Of a stretch of DNA of 64,000 nt, positions 1 to 12,532 are shown one piece after another. Both the position numbers and the translations under genes were made by a program. The stretch's first letter is position 1, and the number at the start of each line of letters is the position of its first letter. The DNA comes from Acridotheres tristis (taxonomy: Eukaryota > Chordata > Aves > Passeriformes > Sturnidae). The stretch lies in NCBI GenBank assembly GCA_037013685.1, contig CM072908.1:3051001-3115000 (forward strand). Direction: 5' to 3'. A model generated the notes under the pieces. That model was given only the letters and a program-made list of their open reading frames with translations. It was not told the DNA's origin and did no database searches.

Positions 1-705
1 CCCCAGGACGGGCTCCGGGAGGAGGCAGAAGCAGCTGCTGGGGCTGGGCGTGTGTTCCCCTGAGCTGGGGGAACTCAGCTGCAACAATTCACCCCGGAGA
101 AATGTTCGGGTTGTGCCTCTGCACTCCAAGTTTTGTGTGAGTTCAGGAGGAGGTGCTGGGGGCAGAGCAGCGATTGCTTTGTGGCTGTTCGCTGGGAATG
201 GACACACAGTGTTCCGAGAGTGGGGAACAATGAACACCAGTTCCTTCTGCCAGGAGCCCAAGTCTCCTCTCCCATTCTGCCTCAAACCCTGGGAGAATTT
301 CCCTTTCATTTTTTTTTTTTTTTCTCCAGAGTCATGTTAACTCAGGCTCCTGGCAAGTGTGAAGGCAGCAATTCTCATCCCACAGCTGAGGAGGAGTAGG
401 AGAACACAGGGATGTGAAATGCACACGTGCTTTAGCAGATCCTGGGTGTCCATATGGGAAACAGAGCTGCAGAAGGCAGGGTCACTTCCAAGGACAAAGC
501 TATACATTTAATTAGGCTTTAAGTGATCTCTCATTTCTGTTTGCAGAAATTTCTGCAGCTAAGATTAGTTTCCTCTGTTTATAGGAATCTTCCTTGTTGC
601 TGGGCAGTTTTACTCTGACTTTACAACGTAGCTGACTCTGAGTAGGATCTACCTGGTTGACATCCATAAAACTGCAATAAGTAGGTGCCTCACAGGACTT
701 AATGT
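1..705. other. Intergenic, nothing recognised
   Basis: Unique sequence with a short T run at about 310. No exon with credible splice sites is seen. Confidence 0.6.
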
Positions 706-831
706 GGCAATTTTTGTAGATTTAAAGTAGTTATTTTTGTAGATTTAATGTAGCTATTTTTGTAGATTTTTTGTGCTTATTCTCATAGATTTAATGTAGT
801 TATTATCATAGATTTAATGTATTTATTCTTA
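706..831. repeat. 23-bp tandem repeat, 5 copies
   Basis: The motif 'tagattt' recurs at 717, 740, 763, 786 and 809, exactly 23 bp apart, within units like 'atttttgtagatttaatgta'. AT-rich and non-coding. Confidence 0.85.
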
Positions 832-3800
832 CACCGTGGCTACAAGACACTGCTGGGTATTATTTTGCCCGTTTTGGAGGTGGAGAATCAAGATGCCAAA
901 AATCTAAGAGCTTTATTCCTTCTGCTGTGCTAAGTGAAAAAAAAACCCAACCCGACTCAAACAAACAACCCAACAAAACACAAGAAACCTCTTATTTTCT
1001 GCGTGAGGAACACCAGCAACTGTAAAGGACATATTTGCAGAATCATTAATTTTGATTGTCTTGAGCAACTTGGAGTGGTCACTGGAATGGAGCAATCCAT
1101 CATCCTGACAGTGCAGCAAGGTCCCTGTTCTGGTCACTGCTCCGAAGGGGACAGACCTGCTTTGATTTCTCACTCTCACCTTGGAGCCTCTTTGGCAAAG
1201 ACAACTCGATGCTGTGAAGTGGAATGGGGTTGCTTCGTTATTTATTTTCCCTTAAATCTCACATTCAATTAAATTATTCACAATTGAATCGCTGCCTGCA
1301 GAAATTCTCACCTGCTGGTCCACTCCACCGTCCATTAGCCCCTTATTTTACAAAAGAGCTTTAAAAGTTTAATTCCTCTTTGCAGTCCTGGGAAGGTGAA
1401 CACTGCTCTGGGGATTTCTTCTTCCAGAGACTGAGGAACAGTGGGGGTTTTTGGTTCTTGGAAAACATCCTCTCTCCCCAAAGCAATGCAGACTCAAAAC
1501 ATATGAAGCAATGAGGCATTTGCTGTTTGGGTTGGGCCACTTTGAAAGGATTTTTCCCTTTTTGCTTACTTTGTAACTTTGCAGAGGCGGTTCTCCTGTT
1601 ACTGGAATTTGGAAGTGTAAAGAGCTCGTAGTGGCAGGGTTACAGCTTGAAAAAAAACCTCAAATCAGGGATTTTTACCCTTGGATCCTACAGGGATGGG
1701 GCTTGAGCAGCCAAGCTGGATGACTGCCTCTTTGTGGGATGTGTTTACTGGGAACTCAGAGACCCCACATGTGAATATTTACTCAAAAGGTGCTTCCTCA
1801 GGCACAAGACATCCCAAACTGCACAGAACTACTGAACACAGAGAGGGAGCAGCTCTGGGGTTTTATGCAGTGCTTTCCTTCTTGGGAAAAATTCTCAAGT
1901 CTGGGGGGAATTTAGGTCAGAGGTTCCAGCTCTGGACAGCAAATATTTGAGCTGCTGCCTCACTTGTCTGGGAGACAGCACTTGAATATTTTTGTTTTCA
2001 TATTTTCCCTGGAGAGTCTGGAATAACCACGGCTATACCTGGGACACTGAGCTGGGATGAACTATCCAAGGATATTTTTACCTTGCTCAGAAGTTTGATT
2101 GCTGTGTCATAGTTGCCACAATGTCAAGTTGACCTTCAACTCCTCCTTTAGAAGGAATTGATTCTGCAGACAGAAATTGTCAGGGGTTGTGCATTTTTTT
2201 TCCCCCTCTGCCTGTGTTTGTTTTGCCACTGGTGATGTGAACCTCAAAAACTTTGTGCTTATGAGAATACATAAGAATATATAACCTAAAATTGTATCTA
2301 TATGCACCTGATATTATTATATGAGAATATACTACCTACTTTAGTTGCCTGCCCGATTTTTGCACAGTTTTTAGTCTCAATATTGCTGTGATTGAATTCT
2401 CTGGGTCACCTGAATAGATGATCCCATGGTTGCTGCTCCCAGAAATCCAGGGAGTGGATGTGCAGTAGGGCAGTGATTTCCCAGCTGGAGCTCTGGGGTT
2501 CTCCTGCAGGAATTAAACAGCTCCACCAAATGTAAAAGCAGCTCCATGTCCTACAGCAATCTGAGCCAAGCAGGACGTGGCAGCATCTTTAGTGTGATTT
2601 GTCTTAAGAGTTGTTGCCATGGAAACAAGGTCTCCATCTCTATCTGGTACATCCTTATAGATATCCATAGTGAGATGTGAGGGAAATTCTCTTACCTCTG
2701 GGGGTCAGGGCTTGTAGTTTGCCCTGAATCCTTTGCCTATGAAAAAAAAAAAAAAAAGGAAAAAAAAAAGAAAAAAAAAAAAAGATTTGAGGCAGTCCTG
2801 TGTCAGTGGAAGTGCAATTCCAGAATTCCAGATCTGGAATCACTTGTGTGTGAACTGCAGGTTAGAAATGATCAGCTGCTCTGTGTGAGGGGCAGAGGTG
2901 TGGGAAGCAGCTCCAAAACTCTTCCAAGACTGCTAAAAATATCTTCTATTATTTACCTTTTTGGTTTTAGTATAATAAAGAACCACGAGTTTGGAAAGAG
3001 AGCTGTTACCTGTTGTCATCTGAGTTTCAGTGTTCAGGTTCCACAGATACAAAGACCTATTTCTTCCGTGTATATAAATTAATCTAAACAGGAAAACTGA
3101 CCTGAACCAAGATTTATAATGCATGTGTGAAATGGTCAGTTTAGTAAACCTGAATAATGTCCATTATTCCACTCAGAATGTCAGCAAATGAGATTAGCAC
3201 ACACTTTTAACTTAAATACAGAAGAAAAGCTGAAGCTATAGGGTGACATTAAAACAAAAAAGCCCAACCCAGCAGCCTCTCCCCAGTGAATCAGCAGATG
3301 CCTGGCTCCAGGACAATGGCTGGATGTAGCCTGTGATTTATTGTGGCAGGGATGCTGCCCACAGAGGAGAACTCATTGTGCTCAGAAATAATGGGTTTGT
3401 CTCTGAGAGCCAGCAGAACCCTGTCATCTGTCAGCCAGCAGAAAAGAAATAAAGCTCAGCATTGAAATATCTTCTTGGAGCAGGTTGGCTGCCAGCTGTG
3501 TGTGGTGGAATAAGTCCTGGTGGAGGCACAGCTCAAACAGTTTAGAATTGGGAAAACCTCGAAGTTTAGGTGGTTTCAAAACTCTCCTCTTGCTCTCACT
3601 TTAGAAATGAGAATCTTTGGAGCACCCTCAGAATTAAAAACTACCAGACATCAGAGTAATTATGCAGGAAAAGTACAGCAGCTCCTGCCCTGAGTTTCTG
3701 GGTGCATTCACTGCAGAGACAAGCAGGTAAAAAGGTGAAGGTGTCTTACCTGGCTCTTGTGGAGGAGGTTTTTCAGCTGCAGAGATGCCTCGGGCAGTTT

Positions 3801-4894
3801 CTGGGGTGGACCTGGACTGTTTGTGTTTTCTGGCAGTCAGAAATAAATGTTTATTCATGTTCCCAGCACTGATCCCCTTCCAGGCTCTCCCCAGGAATGA
3901 TTTTTGCAAAGTGCTCTGCCCAAATCTCCCTCTCTCCCCCTCACTCACACGCAGGTGGCTCCCAATGCCCAATGAATTAAATGCTCTGCTCTGAGACTTC
4001 TCAGGGATTTAACCCCTTCCAACGTGGCTGAAATCACTTGGTTTTATGTCTAGACTGGAAAATAGGATGTGTGACAAGGCTGCCTTTAAGAGGACAAGGT
4101 GATTTCCTGGCTTCGTAGCACTTGGAGAATTCTCTTCTATTACAGTAATTAATTCTTAGGAAAGTTCTCATTTTCCATGAGGTGCTCTACCTTTTTCCCC
4201 CAAGAGATCTTTCAAGACTTCTGGAATGCAGCGTCTCATTTTCACACCCAATTTCAGTATTGTAATTATTTCAGTATTGCAATTATATTCTTAATGAAAA
4301 AAACACTTCAAAATTACATGCACATGACTTGAAAGGTTTATTTTTGCCTTGCTTTGCTCTATAGGAAGACAGATTCCAAACAAAATAAATCTCAGACATT
4401 TTACCTGAAATGATTTTCAGTTACAGAGCACATGCATTTTCAGCTGCTTCATTAAATGTACTGCTTTTAAAAATGACGAGGAGATAATTACTGTTTCCAA
4501 GGAAAGGTGTTCAGACCAGTTTAAAAATTAGAGTATATAACCCTAGTCCTGTTTTTAAACACCAGGCACATATTATTTAATGAAACACAGAAGTCTAAGC
4601 CATAAAATCCTCTTTAATAAATCATTACACTTGGTTTCAGCAAGACTGTGAAGTCCTGGATTCTCAAAATGTTTGTAAATATGCTTAACTTTCAGCAAAG
4701 TTCCCATTTTCACCCAGCCCTTAACATTTTCTTGCATTCCCACGGGCAATCAGGATGCTATGGGGGAAATCAAGGGCTTGACATCCCTGATGCCAAGGGC
4801 TGAACTTGCCCCTGAATGGACAATTGGAGTGTGAGGGGTGGCAGGACAGGAGGAGGCAGAGTCTGGTCAGCTCTTGCATGTAACAGCTGCTGAA
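832..4894. other. Intergenic sequence downstream of TTC34
   Basis: No gene or interspersed repeat is recognised. There is an A-rich run at 2742-2783. A weak exon-like segment on the minus strand (3750-3829) is discussed as a finding. Confidence 0.6.
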
Positions 4895-5150
4895 GGTGCC
4901 TCAAATCCCAGAATCCCAGGATGGTTTGGGTGGGAAGGGCCCTCTGGACATCACCAACCCCCTGCCTGGAGCAGGTGACACAGGAGAGCATCCAGGTGGG
5001 TTTGGAATGTCTGCAGAGAGGGAGATTCCACACCCTCCCTGGGAAGGTGTTCCAGAGCTCTGCCATCTGCACAGAAAAAAAAATTCTTCCTCGCACTGAA
5101 GTGGAACTTCTTGTGTTTTAGTTTATGGCCATCACTCCCTGGATTTGGGA
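4895..5150 (-). mobile_element. CR1 LINE fragment
   Basis: The plus strand carries 'ggatggtttgggtgggaagg', 'aaccccctgcctggagcagg' and 'aaggtgttccagagctctgc' in the order of a reverse-complemented CR1 3' region. A stretch 'ttcttcctcgcactgaagtg' and 'tttatggccatcactccctg' also fits. Truncated copy, about 250 bp. Confidence 0.85.
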
Positions 5151-5491
5151 TTAGGAATGGCTCTGGGCGTGCAGAGAGGTGCCTGGGTGCCCTCAGGGTA
5201 GGGTTTGGGTTCCAGGTGCACCTCTGGTTGGAATTTCCCATCAGGGACAGTCAGTTCCCTTTGGAATGGCCAGCTCTGGGTGGTTCCTGGTGCAGCAAAA
5301 CCTCTGGGGCTCAGGCAGGCAGGGTCAGGGGATCTGAATGTCTTCATTATTTCTCAAGCCTTGCCATTGTGACAGGCAAACACAGAGTCTGCACTGGGGC
5401 TGGGTCCCACGGGATGCACAGGAGATTTCCAGGTCCCTGCTGACGGTCTGGGCTGGGGCCAGAGCAGGGGGTGACCTCCAGCAGCAGCAGT

Positions 5492-5680
5492 GGCTGGGGA
5501 CAGGGGCTGGGGACAGGGACAGGGGCTGGGGACAAGGACAGGGGCTGGGGACAAGGACAGGGGCTGGGGACAGGGACAGGGGCTGGGGACAGGGGCTGGG
5601 GACAAGGACAGGGGCTGGGGACAGGGACAGGGGCTGGGGACAAGGACAGGGGCTGGGGACAGGGACAGGGGCTGGGAACA
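5492..5680. repeat. G-rich minisatellite, 19-bp and 13-bp units
   Basis: Alternating units 'ggggctggggacagggaca' (19 bp) and a shorter 'ggggctggggaca'. The 19-bp period shifts frame each time, so all three frames stay open and give Gly/Gln/Thr-rich or Pro/Ser-rich ORFs that are not genes. The plus strand has runs of four G at regular spacing. Confidence 0.92.
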
Positions 5681-6279
5681 ACGTGCAGCTCTTTTCCAGT
5701 AATGGAAAATGTACAAATAATGTCATCTTCAAAGCGCCGTGTACCCGGAACTAAGAGGCACTGACAAGCATCTGAAAGAGAGAATTATCCCCATTTTACA
5801 GATGAAAGGGAGTCACACAGAGAATCAAAGTCAAGATTAGATTAATAGACATTGATGCCAGAGGAGCTATTATGTCTTGTGTGGCATCTGGCAGAACAGA
5901 GTGGAGAATTTCACACAGATTGCTCCATTAAATCCCTAATCTCTGTTTGGGCTGAGGAAAAGACCTCCAGAGCTGACACAAAGACACTGCACCATCTTCA
6001 AGTAGTTGCTTGTAGGGCACTACTGGAAGTTCACATCCTATCCCAGTAGGAGTTTATTTAACTTCCTGATGCCTCAGCTAATTTTGTTTGAATAATATTT
6101 TAAAGAACCCCTCCCTACCCTGTATCACCTGAAATCTCCTTTGCATTTTTGCTCCCTCAAGGTGATTATTCAGTTGATACTTTTCATGTGGGAGATGAGG
6201 ACCAAAAGGATGTTGGAGTGGAAAAAGTTTAATCTTGATAAAAGATTTTTTTTTTAATTCCAGTGAGAATAATCAATCA
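5681..6279. other. Intergenic, nothing recognised
   Basis: Unique sequence between the G-rich repeat and a possible CR1 remnant. Confidence 0.55.
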
Positions 6280-6440
6280 CTGGAAGAGCCTCTCCAGGGA
6301 CATGATAATGTCCCCCTCACTGGAAGTTTACAAGATTTCCCAGGCTGGGCAGGGTGCTGGATAATTTTATCTAGGACTCTTTTCCCATGGGAGCTTGGCT
6401 CACATGGCCTTTTAATGTCCCTTCTACCCTGTTCTACAAT
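6280..6440 (+). mobile_element. Possible old CR1 remnant
   Basis: 'cctctccagggacatg', 'ctcactggaagtttacaaga' and 'ggcagggtgctggataattt' resemble the sense 3' part of CR1 elements. The copy is diverged and its limits are unclear. The 143-residue ORF on the other strand (6273-6704) covers it. Confidence 0.35.
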
Positions 6441-9400
6441 TCTGTGTAAAAGGTTTGTGTATAGGAACTGATATAAGTGTGTGCTTAAAAGTTGTTGAAT
6501 CAGGTCTTGAGGAACAAATCCAGCACCAGTTAAAGTTCCCAGTTTTCCTGCTGAGAATGATTTGGATCTTTCCAAATGACACAGCCAATTCTGAACTGTC
6601 AGTTCCGTGGCATTTTCCTCTACATCTGTGCTTGATGTGTGATTATCCTGCAGTTCATCAGGCAGGTTTATTAGGAGACTTAATTGGATTGCATTAGTTG
6701 GCATTTAAGCCATCCAAGCCATTTGAGAATGCAATCAATTAAAACATCCAAGCACATTAATGATGTGGACACAGGGCAATTTATGTAGATGGCTAATTAC
6801 CTGTTTACTTAGGAAGCAGATCAAGAATGGCCAAGTGATGCATGAGAAGAAAAGAAACAACATTGTAAAAATCCTGTTGGCAAGGCTGCAAAAATGAGCA
6901 CATGGCAAGGTATAATTGTTTCCATTGTTAAAGTCTACAGTAAGAGAACAAACCCTGCACCGTGACAGGCACTCAGAGGAGTTCCCAATAATTTCAGATT
7001 TGAATGTGGCTTCCAGAGAACAGACTGAGCACATCAGCAGTCCTGGAATGTTTTATAATGGCACATCTGAGCTTTCTAAGCAATCAAGAAGCTCTCTGAG
7101 ACGGTCATTTCAAGTGGGGAAATGCTAATCCCTGTCATTTTCCATTTCATCCACTACTGATCTGGATCTGAGTCTGGGGCTCCGTGGGGACTCCAGGTCC
7201 CTCACTCTGGGTGACCCCCAAGGAAGTGTTTTTGGTGTGGCAGCACCCACTTGGAGATGAAAGCACATCTGAGGGGGATAACAAAATACAAACCAGGGTG
7301 GAATGGAATCATTAACATCCTCCTGTGCTTCCTGCTCCCTCCTACAATCCCCCCCCCGGCTCTACAGCTAAATTTTCTCATTTACTGATGCAGTTCAGGA
7401 ATGAGGCATGCAAACTGATTATGAGCTACTGCTCTTAATTTCCTTTACAGTCCAGGGGGAAATTCTTATTCTCGTTCATTCTCTGCCACTCCTGACTTTT
7501 TGGGGTCGTGTAAGGAGCATACAAACACAAAAATGATCAGTTTGGGAGGTGACACACCTAAAGCCACAGCTGCTCTGGCACAGAACAAGTCCCCAGTGGC
7601 TCTCAGGGACACACGGGAAGCTCGACAAAGTTTCCAGGAGGTCTTGGCCATGCATCTTGTGCCCAGGATAGACTTAGGAAATAAATTAATTGAAAATTGC
7701 CTAGTGCACATGTCTTAGAGGGGAAGGTTCCACACCTGTATTGAGGTGTGGGGCCCAGAGGGTCAGAGGCACCAGGCTGTGACTTCAGGGAGGTCAGAAC
7801 AGAAGCTGCTTTCTCACTTTCTCACTTTTCTCAATTGCTGGTTCATTAGTGAGGAACTAAAAACAGCATCACTGTGATCATGAGTGGTTTCCACTCTCTG
7901 CTGACATCTTTTGGGACTGGTTCATGTTCTCCAGCCTCCCATTTGGGGTGGAAATTTGTTCCCCACTCATCCTCAAACATCCCCAGCTGCTGAGAGCTAC
8001 AGCCAGCAATATCAGCTGTGCTTGTTTTCTGTCTTACAGACACTTCTGGAAGCCAATAAACCACTGCTCCTGTGCTCAGGGTTGTCTGTGCACACCTATG
8101 GGCAGGTGCAGTCTCTGCAGCATTGACAGAACAAATGGATGTGGAAAAATCGTTCCTGAAATCCACAGCAGGAGCAGGAGGGAAAGGAGCCTCCTGAATC
8201 CCACAGCTTTGGAATGCTGTGCCTCCTAAATAATGAACTGCTTTTCTAAAGGTGCCACTGAGCACTGGCTGAGGGCAGCAGCAGACCCCAGCACAGACCA
8301 GTGTGGCTGAAATCCAACTGAAGCAGCCAAGGCTCCAAAGGCAGGCTCCAATGTCAGTGACAATTTCATGTTACACATGAAATTTCTGGTGACAGCGACT
8401 CCTCGGAGCCCTGGCAAATTGGAAACTGCAGGATGCAGCAGCAGCACAATGATAACAGTTAATCTTCTGCAGGGGCATGATGGTAAAAGAAATGGCTTTT
8501 AGATTAGCTGTCATTAGAGTGAAACATCTGCCCCTGCAAGGCAAGGGGACTGTCCTCACTTGGGCACAAGGAAGCTCATTAAATTCCTGGGTTTGCATGG
8601 CTCTCATCCAGAGGCACACTTCCACCACGCTCTGAAGCTGGGAAGCACAGTGACTTGGGCTGAAAGGCAGGAAGATGAATTCCCTGGAGATGTGTCAGCT
8701 TCCAAAGCAGCTGCAGAAGTTGGTTCGTGTGTTTAGATTCCCTTAGTACCTGGGAGCACACAGAGAAGTGAAATAGGAAAAACTAATGGGAGTGATGGAG
8801 TTTAAAAGGAAATTAAACCTTTTGAAATCACAAAAGCTCAAAGTTTAGCTCTGCCTGAACTCTGAGGAAAAGCTTCCAGTGGAATATTTAATTCCAAACA
8901 CTTTGCCATCATTTCTAAGCTGTTCTATGCCTGCTGGACTGCAGAGCACGAGGTCAGGAAACTTCCCTTGTCTAACTCTATTTGTGATGCAAATAGTGCA
9001 AATATTCTCACATCTGATTTTCCTTTCACATACTTACAAGGAATGTTGAATACTTCAGAGGGGCAAGCCTGGCAGGGCACTGTTAGTGCAGGAACATTCT
9101 CAACCATGATCCCACAGTTTTCTTTCACTGTTCATTACCTGGTGATGATGTGCAACAAGGTTATTAAGGTTGCAGAATACTTTAAAGGAACAAAATTTAT
9201 GGAGAGAAAAGAAATAGTTACTAGTGTCTGTATAGAGCTCAGAGCTGAATAAACTACAGATATTTAAGCTGTAATTAATTAATGACTGCAGCTTCAAGCT
9301 GGATTACAAACAAGTATTCAGTTTCATCTTTATTAGGCTGCATTTTCTTCTTGATTACATTAATCTTGATGAATATAAATATATTTGAATTCTTCACAGT

Positions 9401-9715
9401 TGTGTGACATTTACAGCAGAATTCCTTGAGGGTATGTCCTACAGCACATTGTACAAGGAGCAATAAAGTTCCTTTATGAAATATTCAGCCTTGGGCTGCT
9501 TGCACAGAGTGAGGGAAAGGTCTCAAAGGAGTGGGAAGGAGCTCCACAATCCCCATGAACTGCAGCTTAACATTAAAGAAAGGTACAAAAGGTACAAAAA
9601 TTATCACTGCCAGATTCTTCAAGCCAGAAGTAGAATCCGTTTTTTATTGTTGGTAGTGGTTTTGGGTGGTTTTGTTGTTGTTGTTTTTATTTTTTTAGAA
9701 AATGATTTTTATCTA
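6441..9715. other. Intergenic, nothing firm
   Basis: No exon or transposon is recognised. An 8-bp perfect inverted repeat with a 6-nt loop is at 7730-7751 (CCACACCT ... AGGTGTGG), and a C9 run is at about 7350. Confidence 0.55.
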
Positions 9716-9812
9716 ATCACAGAATTATGGACTGGTTTGGGTTGAGTTGGGACTTTAAAGCTCATCTGCTTCCATACCTCCCACTATCCCAGATTGGTCC
9801 AAGCCCTCTTCT
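9716..9812 (-). mobile_element. CR1 LINE 3' fragment
   Basis: The plus strand reads 'atcacagaattatggactgg', 'tttgggttgagttgggactt', 'taaagctcatctgcttccat' and 'ccactatcccagattggtcc'. This is a reverse-complemented CR1 3' end, about 95 bp. Confidence 0.85.
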
Positions 9813-11741
9813 AGAAATTAGTTGGAAGAGTAAGAACACAACAGAGAATTAAAGAATAAATCAGAAGCTTGAGCACAGGCAAAGGACTTTAGTGGGCACA
9901 GAGAGAGGACAAGGAAAACAAAAGAAACCAATGAAAATGTTGATGAGAAGAGTCAGGAGCAGCTGGGAGAAGCAGCCATTCCTCAATGGCCTTTCAGTCA
10001 CCTGAAAAGGAATTTTTTTCCCTCAAGATAACTTCTGGCAGTCTTGCAGGGATGCCTGTGGTTCTTATTTTTAAATTATTTTTAAAGAAAATTTTCTTTA
10101 GGAGCAATAAATGCATTCTGTCTAGGAGAATATATTGCTTAACAAAAAGAGCAGGCCAAATTCCAGACTAATGGGGGGAATATTACACTGGAAGACAGGA
10201 CAACGGGATTGTCATCCCAGTGCTTTCCATGGTCTGAAAAAAGTAGGATATCCTGTTTTGACATAATGGAAAGACTTCCAGAAAAAATTCCAAAGCCCTA
10301 AACAACCACTTCTCAAAAATTTCTTGAGAAAAGGAGAATTTCCTGTCTGTTGGTTATTACTTGAAGGAAAACATGATCAAATCTTTTTTCAGCTTTCAAA
10401 TAGAGCCAACAGTTGTTTAAGGATGTAATTTCATGCTTGGGAAGAAGCTCTCCCACAGCATCTCGATGCCCATTAGGGGGAAAAATCCTCATCAGTGTCA
10501 CTAGGATTAAAATCAAATTTGAAGGGCAGGAAGCCCAGTCCTACCTGTGCTCTTAGAGCAGGAGAAGGAGCATGCAGAGAAGAGGAAAAGGTGGAAGGTT
10601 CCAGGTGGTGTCATTGCTAGGGGTGATCCCATGGCTGCTGAATGAAATTCCACCCTGGAATGTTGACTTTGAGACAACGGCACAAAAAAAAGAGAACGCT
10701 TCCTCTTCCCTTTCATCCTAATCAAAGCAGCAGGGCAGTCCTCAGCATTGCTTTAATCTTTGTTTTCAGCAGTAGTTTCTGTTTTTCTCCACGGTGATAT
10801 CACCACTCCAAAAACATTGGGACAACTCCTTTGGAGCAGCCCAAACAAAGGAAGGAGCAGCTGCTCTGGGCCCCACCTCAGGTCCTTTCTGCTTCTGGAC
10901 TGAGCTGAGGGCTCCCATCACACAGGTGGTGTCCCAGCACTGCCTCTGGGGTGCCCCAAATCCACCTGAAGCTGGACAACAGGGGCATGAGAGCAGGACA
11001 GGCCCTCCTGGACCTGCCAGGGGCTGATTCTGTGCTGTCCAGCAGGGAGGAGGAGGAGGAAGGGATGCTGCAGCACTGGGAGCAATCCCATCTTGGATGC
11101 TGCCTCCAGCCTCCTGCTTGTGCATCTCCACTTGTGGATGAGCTGCAGGGCTGGATCTGGGGCTGGAACACCCAGGAGTGGGAGGGATGGGATTCAGCAG
11201 CTCTGGCAGACACCCCTATGGAGAGATGATCCCGTTATCTGCCCTGGCAGAGGGACACACGGGATCTGGGAATCTGGAGTGGAGCTGCCCCTGTGCCCTG
11301 GATATGGGGGCAGAGTCCCTGGAGTGGGTGTTTGATCTCTGTTGAGTCTCAGCCTTCACCTTATCTGTTATTTCACTGTTCCCTGGACCAGCAGAACAGT
11401 TTATTTGGGATTTGTGCTGCTCCATTCCCCATATTGGTGCTGATCCTGACAAATCCACTGCATTCCCAGCAGGGCAGATCCTTCATCCAGGAGAGGAGCA
11501 GGAGAGGGGTGAAACACAAATGGGCCTTCACAATCATCTTACAGGAGTTACTGTGGACTGATCCTTTTGGCTGGCCCATAAAAATAAGGCCAATTGATTG
11601 AACAGTATGTGTTAAAGCTCATCAAATACTAGCTAGGAAATGCATGATAATTATTCATAAGCTGTAAGTGATTTGAATGTTTTCCTTCAGTAGGACTGGA
11701 ACCCCTGTGTTAGAATTTGTTGTTTTGCCAGAAAAAAAAGC
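9813..11741. other. Intergenic sequence 3' of TTC34
   Basis: Unique sequence with no recognised exon or repeat. Overlapping open frames at 10766-11335 occur on both strands in a GC-richer patch and look like chance. Confidence 0.55.
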
Positions 11742-12013
11742 TTTATTCACAATGGGGAGTTCACATAATGCACAATAATTTTAAAGAATCCTGAATGCTG
11801 CAATTTGATTTTTTTCCTCATTGCTCTCTTGGTCAGTTTTGTTTGCTGCCTCAAACTTCCTACTCCTAATTCTGCTGTCCCATGTTCAGTGTAATGTCTG
11901 TTGCATTTTTATCATGGGCTTCTCATCTTTTTCATCTTTCCCTCATTCTTGCAGGATGAGGGAAAAAAACAAACCAGAAAGCAATCAGACTGGAAAATCC
12001 CCAAACACAGAAA
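11742..12013 (-). other. TTC34: Probable TTC34 3' UTR ending at an AATAAA signal
   Basis: About 270 nt after the stop codon, the minus strand reads AATAAA at 11747-11742. This is the first canonical signal downstream of the stop. The sequence between is AT-rich and has no other coding pattern. The actual cleavage site cannot be seen. Confidence 0.55.
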
Positions 12014-12532
12014 TCAATGTATGCTACAGCTCGATGCCTCTCTTTTGAGTCTTGCTTTCAGCTTCTGCAGCTCAGAACTTTTATCAATTTTAAGCCCATA
12101 GTCTGTGATTTTCCAGGCCTCTTCGTAGCGCTGCTTTTCAAAGTTATATTGTGCAATTTTGTGAAAAGTTTTGGTTAAAGATTCCCTGCCAGGGCAGTTG
12201 GTGATGGTGCCCAGGGCCAGGGGCTGGTCCAGCTGCAGAGCCTCCATGTAGTGCTGCACTGCTGCCTCCTCCTGAGCCAGGGCCAGCAGCAGGAAGCCCT
12301 GGCAGCAGTGATCCCCAGCCTGTGTTTTGGGGCTGTTACAGCCGTGCCCCTGGATCACTTTTTCCATGTCTTTCAGAGCTTTTTCGTATTTTTTCAGGTG
12401 CATCAGGCAGGCAGCTCTGCGCCGCAGGTACCTGGGGCTGTCCCTGCTGGCCAGCACGGCCAGGCTGTGGTAGCCCAGAGCCTGCTCGTGGTGGTGGCTT
12501 TTCATCAGCACCTTCCCTTCCTGGGCTGCTGC
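12014..12532 (-). CDS. TTC34: TTC34 last coding exon 7 (residues 867-1038, stop)
   Basis: The acceptor is CTGTCCCCACAG|GCAGCAGCC and the exon reads 172 residues to a TGA at 12014-12016. It contains four TPRs, at about residues 869-896, 899-932 ('AACLMHLKKYEKALKDMEKV'), 942-972 ('AAVQHYMEALQLDQP') and 988-1019 ('FEKQRYEEAWKITDYGLKI'). A short basic and serine-rich tail follows. A 4.9-kb intron separates it from exon 6. Confidence 0.9.
   Translation of the reverse strand, partial: AAAQEGKVLMKSHHHEQALGYHSLAVLASRDSPRYLRRRAACLMHLKKYEKALKDMEKVIQGHGCNSPKTQAGDHCCQGFLLLALAQEEAAVQHYMEALQLDQPLALGTITNCPGRESLTKTFHKIAQYNFEKQRYEEAWKITDYGLKIDKSSELQKLKARLKREASSCSIH

Noticed and set aside
5325..5764. Gly/Gln- and Pro/Ser-rich ORFs on both strands
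   Set aside because: Products of a 19-bp repeat that keeps all frames open; not conserved protein sequence.
6273..6704. 143-codon minus-strand ORF
   Set aside because: Much of it is antisense to a CR1-like remnant; no splice or domain evidence.
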